Source of the DNA: Argyresthia goedartella
Taxonomy: Eukaryota > Arthropoda > Insecta > Lepidoptera > Argyresthiidae
Reading direction: 5' to 3'
Length of the DNA stretch: 64,000 nt
NCBI GenBank assembly: GCA_949825045.1
Contig: OX463827.1
Location: 5,850,501-5,914,500 of the forward strand
Shown here piece after piece: positions 13,201-25,200 of this stretch; position 1 is the first letter of the stretch; each line of letters begins with the position of its first letter. The notes under the pieces are model-generated. The model worked only from the letters and a program-made list of their open reading frames with translations, ran no database searches and was not told the origin of the DNA. The translations under genes and the position numbers were made by a program.

Positions 13201-16200
13201 GTCATGTTGAACTTCTTGAAATGTTTTATAGCATTCATAACCATGTCCTTACAACAGTTCAAGTGGTTTGTTATTTTTCTATAAGACCAACCTTTCTTAT
13301 GAACGTTCAAAATAATCTATCATCCTAGTGACGAATCGTAATTTTTGTTTTTCCCATATTGATTGGTTTAAAGTTTTAATTTTAATGAAATAAGTAAGGT
13401 TTTATAGGTAATATCGAAGTTTCTTGAAAATACGCGGCAAATCAAAGAAAAACAGAATGTAGTTTTCTTTTCTTTTATAAATTTAGAAAACTGCTTTATT
13501 GTCTTTAATTAGCTGGCCAGGTACAAGTACTTACGTTAAAAAAGTTTGTGTTACGTTCCCACAGTGAAAAGCGTCTAAACTGCTAACGAATACAACTATT
13601 TTTTATCCCACATTTGAAGATTACAATGTCGTGTATGATTTCATAACAATTACAATAGATTAAATACCTATTTTAGCTAATGGTACTACCATAATAAAGT
13701 TTTTGGTGGTCAATAAGGGGCTGTCTTTAATTATGAGACCATCACAGTATATAAAATACTCTGAAAAATAAGAAATTTAATAAACAAACATTTACATACA
13801 GCCACATATATTGCTTCTGGCCCTACACTAGGGTATCCTGTGTCGTGGGTACCAGAAACAGCGACGTCACACACACATAAACATCCAAGACCTATTTTTT
13901 TCCTTACCCCAGCCGGGGATCGAACCCGGGGCCTCTCGCATGGAAGGCAGAGCCACAACCGCAGCGCCACAGATCTCGTCGATATTCCGACGATTGTCGA
14001 CGAAATTGTACGAAGATATTGAAAAAGAGAGATATACGCCAAGACCATAAAAATAAATCCGCATTCCCTGCCAGCCCCTCTCCTGAAAATACGGCGTAAA
14101 GGGAAAAATCCACTTACCAGTCGGCCCTGAACAAGCCGAACGAGCCATCAGCCTTCATGAAGGACATCTGCCGCTGGTACAGCGTGTTCATGTGGTAGAA
14201 CGCCTGCTTCTCCAGCGTACTGTTCCGCTGGTTTATGAGCCGCATGTACAGTGTGAAGTACATGTTGGCCGCGAAACTGAACATGTTCTGTTCGGCTGAG
14301 TCCTGCAGGTTGATAGTCAAATACATAAGTATAATTTGTCAAAAGATTCAATAATCTTGTTATGGGGAAAAGAAATGCAATCTATCTTTATCTCAATCTC
14401 TACCTGACTAGAGATAAACTACGATAACATGACGCGCCCCCCCACTACTCGCCGGCGAGACAGCGAGGGTGCACACGACGCGCGAGTGAGCGTGACAGCG
14501 TACCTAGCGTACCTATGGAGAAGTGGATCGGCGCGCCATGCTATCGTATTGTATCTCTACACAACGTTTGACTCAAGTCATGCAGTTAATGTCTCTCGCC
14601 CGTACACGGCACAAACAGCCACTAGCCAATTTGAACTGATTGTATTGAAATTTTATCTGACATTGATCTAAATAATTTTATTCCAAATTCCAAATGTCTT
14701 TATTACTGTAGATATTTACATATATGCACTTAGCAATCGTAATATGTTGCCACTTCTCTACATTGGACCACTGTGGGAGAAGAAGGGCGTAGAAACTCCC
14801 ACAGATTGATTTTTAGATCTCTTTTAAAAATTGCTTGTGCTTAACTAATATAAATTTTATAATATCATTACATCATAATTAATTATTACAAAACTATTAA
14901 CAGCAAGATCTGTGTTGAGCTAGATTAACCCCATACAGTCCCGTCATTTAAGTAATCTCGAACATTGTAATATCCCTTTTTCGACAAAGTCGCTTTAACA
15001 TGCTTTTTAAATTGCTCAAATGGCAATTTCAAGATCTCCAGAGGAGAGGTATCTTGTTGTAGTAGAGAATGCATTGACCCTTGAAAGAATTGCTAACCTT
15101 CGCGAGTCTAAACCGGGGCGCAAGTAGTCTGTGATTATTTCTTAGGTTAACATTACAGCTATCGCTAAGTTTGGCAAATGTTTTAATTATTGACATTAAT
15201 CTAATTTTATGGAAATTGTCTAAGGTGATATGCAAATTGTTTTTTTTATTTTGTAATTGCATAATGATTTTGTATATTTTATGGGTGGTTTATAACGCTT
15301 TGGGTTGTTATCTGTAAAGTTGTACACTAAGATGACATTAATAAATAAATAGGATACCCTGTGTCATGGGAAACAGAAACAGCGATGTCTTAAACCTGTA
15401 AACATCGAAGACCTGGGATTTTTTTTTCTTCCTCCCCAGACGACCACGCGAAACATCTAAGATTCAAACCCGGGAGGTCTGGCCTGCGGCTCTCTACTCA
15501 CCATGGGCAAGTGCAGCATGCTCGTGGCGTTCATCGGCATGGTGGGGAAGAGCGGCCCCACCACGTCGCCGACGATCGAGAGACGCGCGTGGTTCGAGCC
15601 GAACACGTAGTAGCGGTCCACCTGCGAGCGCACGGGTTTACATTACAGTTGAAGCGCTGACTACAAGTGGGTACAATTGTGCATCTCCATGCTGTTGTAG
15701 TGTGTATGTACACACTAACCCTTGGTTGGTGTATCAACCACTAAGGTTGATATATTTAATAGAAATAAAATACAATTTCAATATCAGGTTGCTAAAATGT
15801 TAGCCTCAGAATTTTAATGGCCAAACCTAAATATGTGGAGTTAGGTTAGTGATCCTATACCTTATTAATATGTGGAGTTAGGTTTAGTGCAGCATAGTGA
15901 ACCTATACCTTATTAATATGTGGAGTTAGGTTAAGTGCAGCGTAGTGAACCTATACCTTATTAATATGTGGAGCTAGGTTAAGTGCAGCATAGTGAACCT
16001 ATACCTTATTAATATGTGGAGTTAGGTTAAGTGCAGCATAGTGAACCTATACCTTATTAATATGTGGAGTTAGGTTAAGTGCAGCATAGTGAACCTATAC
16101 CTTATTAATATGTGGAGCTAGGTTAAGTGCAGCGTAGTGAACCTATACCTTATTAATATGTGGAGCTAGGTTAAGTGCAGCGTAGTGAACCTATACCTTA

Positions 16201-19200
16201 TTAATATGTGGAGTTAGGTTAAGTGCAGCGTAGTGAACCTATACCTTATTAATATGTGGAGCTAGGTTAAGTGCAGCGTAGTGAACCTATACCTTATTAA
16301 TATGTGGAGCTAGGTTAAGTGCAGCGTAGTGAACCTATACCTTATTAATATGTGGAGTTAGGTTAAGTGCAGCTTAGTGAACCTATACCTTATTAATATG
16401 TGGAGCTAGGTTAAGTGCAGCGTAGTGAACCTATACCTTATTAATATGTGGAGCTAGGTTAAGTGCAGCGTAGTGATCCTATACCTTATTAATACGTGGA
16501 GCTAGGTTAAGTGTAGCGTGGTGGACCTATACCTACTTAATTTTTATGTCCCAGTGGGAACTGTCAAGGGGGTAAATGCATGCTTAGCAACTTTATATTA
16601 GCATTGTCATGTTTTCTCTCTGTACATTTACTTCTGTTTGTTTCTCCTTAATAAATAAAATTAAATAAAATAAAACCCTATTCACACTGTATTGTATATT
16701 CCAACTACTTGAGAATATGAACATTAAACCTCGGACTGTGACATGGAATGGTGGTCTCCCTCAATACAACTCCCATAAAACATAACCCTGTAGCATGGGC
16801 GTACCCAGGTAAGGGGAGGGGGGGGGCTGCCCTAGAAGATAAAATAAACGTCAATTTTCCTGGCAAGTGGGAATTAAAAACGTGAATGTTTTCGAAACAC
16901 GTATGAGCTGCCCCCCCTAGCTGAAATACTGGGACGCCCTTGCCCTGTAGGCCACATATTACATTGTTGTTGTTATTGTTAGAACATTAATAATTATCAT
17001 AAGATTTTCACACTCCTTGATGCAGTTATGACATTAGACAAAGAGTTTTTTCTTGGCCGGGTGAGTCACCACTCATAATGGTATTAGGCAGGTAAATTTT
17101 TTTTACATTATTTACCAGCCCCTTTACTGTACTAATCTACCGAAAGCTAAGAAGAAGTGACAGTCCCACAACACATTCAACGTCAATTTCACACAAACTG
17201 TGTATATTTTTTGTTGATTTGTTTGAGTTAGCGAATAGGAGACAACGCTTCCTCTGTTACACTATTCTCCCTTGTAAGTGTTTTGAGTTTGTATCACTCA
17301 CCTCATACGGTATGATGGGCGTCTCGGTGACGTTGACGTGCATGTACTGGAACACGTAGGCACGGTTCGACAGGTCCAGTAGGACGGACTGGTGACGGTG
17401 CTGAGGCACGCCGTCCGCCTGGAGACACGAAGGATTATTAGGTTACACTAAAATAAAGCGACCTGCAAAGTGAGATTTACTTCGACGTGAAGTCTTTCTG
17501 TGGTTGCTTAGACAAGTATGGTCTCGGCACAGTCACTACGAGGTTTAGTCCCGGTGCAGTTACCTCGACGTATTTAGCTGTGGTCTTTTTTAAATCAACA
17601 AATAAATAAATAAACGTGTATACTCTGTGTCCAGTTATCTCGACGTGTATGTCTACCTACCTCGACGTGTATAGTCTTGGTGTAGTGGTGCGTGCCGATG
17701 AGCGAGGAGGCGTGCACGCGCACGTCGATGTCGCCGAGGCGCTGCGGCACCACCGGCAGGTACACGGTGCGTGTATAGTTACCTCGTCGTGTATAGTTAC
17801 CTCGACGTGTATAGTCTTGGTGTAGTGGTGCGTGCCGATGAGCGAGGAGGCGTGCACGCGCACGTCGATGTCGCCGAGGCGCTGCGGCACCACCGGCAGG
17901 TACACGGTGCGTGTATAGTTACCTCGTCGTGTATAGTTACCTCGACGTGTATAGTCTTGGTGTAGTGGTGCGTGCCGATGAGCGAGGAGGCGTGCACGCG
18001 CACGTCGATGTCGCCAAGGTGCTGCGGCACCACCCGCAGGTACACGGTGCGTGTATAGTTACCTCGAAGTATATAGTCTTGGTGTAGTGGTGCGTGCCGA
18101 TGAGCGAGGAGGCGTGCACGCGCACGTCGATGTCGCCGAGGCGCTGCGGCACCACCGGCAGGTACACGGTGCGTGTATAGTTACCTCGTCGTGTATAGTT
18201 ACCTCGACGTGTATAGTCTTGGTGTAGTGGTGCGTGCCGATGAGCGAGGAGGCGTGCACGCGCACGTCGATGTCGCCGAGGCGCTGCGGCACCACCGGCA
18301 GCTACACGGTGCGTGTATAGTTACCTCGTCGTGTATAGTTACCTAGTCGTGTATAGTTACCTCGACGTGTATAGTCTTGGTGTAGTGGTGCGTGCCGATG
18401 AGCGAGGAGGCGTGCACGCGCACGTCGATGTCGCCGAGGCGCTGCGGCACCACCGGCAGGTACACGGTGGCGGCGTCGCCGGCGACGATGTACACGAAGA
18501 ACTGGTGCTCGCCGAACGATGTGCGCGGGTTGTAGGAGCGGACCTGAGGGTGGAATTGTAGTGTTTTATAATTGAATTGAATGATATGGTTCACACTTGT
18601 GTATCTGCTGTGCCGGCATTCCACGGTGCTTGATTTCGCGGACGGACGCGGATCAGCCCGCACGACGAACCGTGGAGAGTGTCGTCTGTGGTAGCACAGA
18701 CACGTCCTTGTCGGTGCGTCGGATCCGCCGCGAGTCGGTAACGTCAAAGTTGCGGTGCGGGCCCGTGCGTGGCTGTCAGTGGTCTTCTGCATGTTTGTTC
18801 CATCTCTTCCCTTATAGGGTTCAGTAGCCGAAGGGTCCAACGGAGCCCTATTGCTATCACTCACGTGTCCGTCCGTCCGTCTGTCCATAGTCTGTCACAC
18901 AGGTTTTACAGCCAAACGGTTAAAGCCTCATTCTTCAAATTTTCACAGTATAAACATTGTGTTAACCCAAAGCCAATTGTCAATAAAATATTTTTTAATG
19001 TTTTTGAGGGGGGCTCCCGTACAACTAAAGGGGGGCGCGAAAAAATATACTTACCAAGCGGCTTTAGGCAGCCTCTTCGTAAGCAGTATGCATTTTGGTG
19101 TTGGCCCTAAATATAAATCAATATCACCGAGGCAGACCCCGCACTCACGATGCCGTGCTCCTCGACGTGCACGAACTGGTAGTCGGGCGAGGAGGCCAGC

Positions 19201-22200
19201 ACCACCACCGCCTCCACTGCGTCGGGCTGGTAGTTGAACACCACCACGCGCAGCCCCAGCTGCTCGCCCTGCCGGCAGCGCGAGGGACCCTCCACTTGGA
19301 TGAAGAACGGCAGCACGCCCGTGTACTGGGGAGAGCGGAGGGATTATGAACGGGCTCCCAGAAAATACGAAGAGAAGCTTGGCCGACCCAGGAAAAGACG
19401 ATGAGTGATGAGTTGGGTCTATGTAATATTGATTGGAGGACTGGAAGAATAGAGTGGAAGAGGGGGATAGAGGGCTTTGGCCAGCAGTGGGACAAGGTAG
19501 ACTCGCAATAATTATATAAATGGTAGTAGTTACAAATGTTTTAAAGATCTTCAATATACCTAAGATAATGGGATACGGCGTGTAATGTTTTGTTTGATTT
19601 ACATGCATGCCAAAGTAAGTGAAACTCACGGACCACAATGCCCTCGCAGCCCGAGGTTCACGTCCCTCCAGAGCCAAACGTTAGCGTACTGCTGTTGAAC
19701 TGGCACTGGTATCGTGGAAGGCTCACGGGCCCGAAACACGGCACTACACGTTGGCGTAAGTGAAGAGCTCTCAACAAAGATTTCGGATTTCAAACGGAAT
19801 AATAATAGAGTTCGGTCCGGCACTCACGTGTATAGACTTGACGTGCATGCCCAGCCCGCTGTTGGGCGACATGCTGAACGCGCTCACGGTCCAGTGCGCC
19901 GGCACGCGCGGCACGTCCACAGTGAACACGGCGCGCCCGTGAGGCCCGATGTTCACGTCCTTCCACAGCCACACGTTGTCGTACTGCCGCTGCACGCGGT
20001 TGAACCGGAACTTGCGGAAGTGGGCGAGCTCGAACTCGCGGTCGCTCTCGCCTGGGGAGGAGATGGAGGTTCTGTGAGGTGTTCGCAGATATCATTTTGA
20101 ACTCCGAATGAAGAGAGGTTGCTCGGCAGCCTCTTTCACTTACTGGGCCGGAGGCGCGATTATTTGACAGCTCGAAAAAGTCCCTGGCAGTTCAATGGGG
20201 TTGGCCGGTGAAAGCTAATCATAGGTGGCGCCACATGCATTTGGTACCTTTATCCAGTTGCCACTTTCAACGATCGACTAATTTCTGGATTTTTTTCTGT
20301 GATAATTGGTTATCGGAATCTATTTACTACACAACAAAAGTAATTTTTCGAGTAGGTATATGATATAATCTCATGTAATTACTACTATACAACTTAATTT
20401 TGTCTTTTTGGCAGGGGTTTTTTACTATATGCGCACATGACTGGCGATTGAACACACTGTACTGGTAACACTGAAGCGTGACTTTGACGTTAGGGGAACC
20501 AAACGATACTAGCGCCACGCCGACAGTTGGCAACCCCATTAGCTTACTTTTTTGATGCGTAATTATAATTATTCGTGCTGCAGGTATTGAAATCGATGGA
20601 AAGTTGTGGTAAAGTAACAGATTTAATTTATAGTACATTTTGATGAGGATAATACTTTTCGCTATTATCTATGGTTTATTAAGAAGGAATAAAGCTATTG
20701 TTTATGTTATATCAGTTTGGCAATTGTAAAATAAAGGAAAATGGTGAACGGATATGAATATTTGTTTCTATGATAATAAATAGTAATATTAGTTAGCGAA
20801 TATGGGAGCATGGTGGAAATCATGTGTATGTAGTGTATCTAGCAGTTAGTTCTATAGTTCAGTAATATAAGTATGTATGTACCTTATCAGAGCACATAGG
20901 TCTATCCTGTATATTAAATTATTCATATCAACCTTGGGTTTGCTGGAAGAGATCTCTATTTAGAGATAAGCATGCTTTGTAAATGTCCTTTCTGTTTTAT
21001 TATATCTTATGTCGTTTTATGTGCAATAAATATATACGATATACGAAATCATGTTAGTACTCGAGACCGGCATAAACAGGAAACGTGCCCGCAGCCGACG
21101 ACTCGAGCGACATGAGCGACATGAGCGACTGGGAGGGTGGTTGTTTGGTTTGAAGTCTGCACTCACAGCCCTGCTCGTCGCTCCGGTCTGCGCAGTCGGG
21201 CGCACCGTCGCAGTGCTTGCGCAGCGGGTAGCAGCCGCCCTCCAGACACTCGCCGAGCCCGGCCGACACGTTGCAGAGCGAGTGCCGCCGCGTCACCGGC
21301 ACGTCGCTCAGCACTATGAGCCCGGCGTACCTGCGGAGGCCGACAGAACACAACACATCAGACACACACACTCCGCTGTCCGACCGACTGCTGTATCTCT
21401 TGAACCGTAATAGGGTAAATTCAAATACAAATTCAACTTTCTACATTTTTTGTAAATAGACATGTTTATAAAATCAAATTTTTGCCTCTTCTCTCTACAT
21501 TGGTTCATACCAAACTCTGTGACTTAGAAATTCTCCGGAGCGCTGAGAATGACACCAAACGCATTGAAGCCCGGCCCCCTACGCAATTTCTTCACTACTA
21601 TTTTAATGAGGTGGTCACAAGCCCGCAGTGTGCGAGGATCTTCAGGTGAAAGTTTATAATGTTACCCAGGAAGAATAGGCCGTTGAGAATTTTATTCAGG
21701 AAGATTGGGCCAAGGGTGTCAGGGAATCATGGAAGAAATTCAAAAACTGATTTAAGAGAAATATATTAATCAAGACCCGCATTGCATTATTATAAATTTA
21801 CAAGATGATACCGATTCCTCAGATGAGGAGTAAAGTTTTGTTTAAATAACATTTAATAAATTAATATTGTCTTCTACAGCTGTTTCTGTTAAACTTTTCA
21901 GTATAAATATTTTTTTATTTTATTTTATAGCATCATTTTCTATTTTAGACGTATAAATTAGTATAGAAGTATTAATTATTTTATTTAACTAATGTATGAT
22001 AACACTTAATATTAATATAGACATTGAAATGTTTGTAGGACTTGAGATTATTTCATTAAAAAAACTATAATTATTAATCGCACATCAAAATTACTGATTT
22101 GCACAGCAAAAAAGGATCAACAAAAACACTTTTTATGTTTTAAATATTTTAAGTGTATTTAAGTATTTTTTGTTTTTCTTACATGTTCAACCTAACACGA

Positions 22201-25200
22201 AGGATAAAGGGGGGGCTACGCTTCGCTGACCCCCTTTATCCTTCACCTATGCTACTGCAGAATTTTGCCCTAATATTTGCTGTGCAAATCAGTATTTTCG
22301 AAGTGTAGTTTAATATTTCCCTTTATTAATTAATCCATTTATTAATCAAAATTAAAATATTCTTTAGATGTAGAATATACTTACTTACATTATTTGGTAA
22401 TATTTAATAAAAATGTATGCAAATTTTCTTATTCAATATTAACCAACATTTTTTACTCCCAAATAAATCTATCGATAGCAAGAAAACGCCGCTGCACCTA
22501 TCACTGACGCCTCGCCATAAGCCCCGCGACAGATCCGATAAAAAATATTTATTGCTTCGAGACGCTCAGTTGCTAATAGCCCTACTATAGTAGGAAGAGG
22601 TAGGTTGGATCTTTAATGTGGTTGACCAGCAGTGAGTCAATCTAGGCGAAGCCTGATAGTGACGCTGAGCAAGTGGGTATCAACAGATACCTGTTACCTC
22701 CTCTGTCTATCAGTCAGCAGACTGTATCTTTTAAACTAAATCTGCCTTTTGTGGCTAAACTTCATAAGAGTATATTGCCATGGCCGCTATAATGAGAGAG
22801 CGCAATAACGCTGTTTCGCTCCGATCATTTACGGCCGACTTTACAGCAAAATAATAATACTAGGTCAGCCAGCACTCACTCGAAGGTCCGGTTTGCGTCG
22901 ATGCCGAAGGTTGAGGAGGGGAAGTAGACGAGCTCGTCGGCCACGCCCTCGTGCGAGCGCCACGTGTACGCGAACGTGCCGTTCGTGGCCTCGTCGAAGC
23001 GGGACATGTGTGAGATCACCTAAACCAACATTGTTTATGGTTAGATGATGTGCAACTTTTGATGATTCAATTTGTCAGAGAACAAATTTAAAGGCATTGT
23101 TAAAAAACATTATGTTTAAAATATAAAGCATATTCTAGGTTAGATGATTACATTAATGACAAAGAGCTATGGAGCTCTGATTTTCCAGCGCAGCACAAGA
23201 ACCACGATTGTAAAGCAAGACCTATTTTTGAAAAAATAAAAGTAGGCCGTGTTGCAGTGTACGAGTTTTTTGCGCCGCTTCTTCTCCGCTGCCATAACAC
23301 TTTCCAAAGCGGTAGTAGTTTTCCTTCATTTTATAGATTCAAATGACATTCAAAAAGTGATCGTAAGAAACTATTTGGAAATAAAAAAATTGAACTTTGA
23401 AGTTTGAACTGTAATATCCTGCTTTTTTTCTTCTTCTAGTGCCACTACTCTTTAATAACCATTATGTGTTCCACAGCTAGGCAAAGACCTGCCCATGAAG
23501 CAACCACAATTCCCTATCCTGGGCTACCCGAGGTCATCCCGAGAAAGCTCATCAACATTTGAGAAAAGTGTTGTCATCACATCTGGCCGGTGGCGTAGTA
23601 ATCCTAAACATGCGTAGTACCTTGACATTACAAGACGTGGTGTACAACTTGTCTGTTGTACCTTGGCATACGTGAGCTCGTACCCGGCCTGCACGATGTA
23701 GAACTTGTGTGTTGTACCTTGGCATACGTGAGCTAGTACCCGGCCTGCATGGTGTAGAACTTGTCTGTTGTACCTTGGCATACGTGAGCTCGTACCCGGC
23801 CGGCATGGTGTAGAACTTGTCTGTTGTACCTTGGCATACGTGAGCTCTATCCCGGCCTGCATGGTGTAGAACTTGTGTGTTGTACCTTGGCATACGTGAG
23901 GTCTATCCCAGCCTGCATGGTGTAGAACTTGTGTGTTGTACCTTGGCATACGTGAGCTCTATCCCGGCCTGCATGGTGTAGAACTTGTGTGTTGTACCTG
24001 GGCATACGTGAGGTCTATCCCAGCCTGCATGGTGTAGAACTTGTGTGTTGTACCTTGGCATACGTGAGCTCTATCCCGGCCTGCATGGTGTAGAACTTGT
24101 GTGTTGTACCTGGGCATACGTGACCTCGTACCCGGCCTGCGTGGTGAAGAACTTGTGTGTTGTACCTTGGCATACGTGAGCTCTATCCCGGCCTGCATGG
24201 TGTACAACTTGTCTGTTGTACCTTGGCATACGTGAGCTCGTTCCCAGCCTGTATGGTGTAGAACTTGTCTGTTGTACCTTGGCATACGAGAGCTAGTACC
24301 CGGCCTGCATGGTGTAGAACTTGTGTGTTGTACCTTGGCATACGAGAGCTCGTACCCGGCCTGCATGGTGTAGAACTTGTGTAATGTACCTTGGCATACG
24401 TGAGCTCGTACCCGGCCTGCATGGTGTAGAACTTGTGTGTTGTACCTTGGCATACGAGAGCTCGTACCCGGCCTGCATGGTGTAGAACTTGTGTGTTGTA
24501 ACCTTGGCATACGTGAGCTCGTACCCGGCCTGCATGGTGTAGAACTTGTGTGTTGTACCTTTGCATACGTGAGCTCTATCCCGGCCTGCATGGTGTAGAA
24601 CTTGTGTGTTGTACCTGGGCATACGTGAGCTCGTACCCGGCCTGCGTGGTAAAGAACTTGTGTGTTGTACCTTGGCATACGTGAGCTCTATCCCGGCCTG
24701 CATGGTGAAGAACTTGTGTGTTGTACCTTGGCATACGAGAGCTCGTACCCGGCCTGCATGGTGTAGAACTTGTGTAATGTACCTTGGCATACGTGAGCTC
24801 GTACCCAGCCTGCATGGTGTAGAACTTGTGTGTTGTACCTTGGCATACGAGAGCTCGTACCCGGCCTGCATGGTGTAGAACTTGTGTGTTGTACCTTGGC
24901 ATACGTGAGCTCGTACCCGGCCTGCATGGTGTAGAACTTGTGTGTTGTACCTTGGCATACGTGAGCTCTATCCCGGCCTGCATGGTGTAGAACTTGTGTG
25001 TTGTACCTGGGCATACGTGAGCTCGTACCCGGTATGCGTGGTGTAGAACTTGTGTGTTGTACCTTGGCATACGTGAGCTCTATCCCGGCCTGCATGGTGT
25101 ACAACTTGTCTGTTGTACCTTGGCATACGTGAGCTCGTACCCGGCCTGCATGGTGTAGAACTTGTGTGTTGTACCTTGGCATACGTGAGCTCATACTCGG

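Noticed and set aside
12395..13310. Active Tc1 transposase gene
   Set aside because: The catalytic region is intact in motif but the ORF is split by frameshifts.
13916..13969. Possible functional tRNA gene
   Set aside because: Only box A and box B resemble a tRNA; no acceptor stem, and the same sequence recurs as a SINE.
19051..19677. 208-codon minus ORF over exon 18
   Set aside because: Frame differs from the exon 18 coding frame; it is a high-GC shadow.
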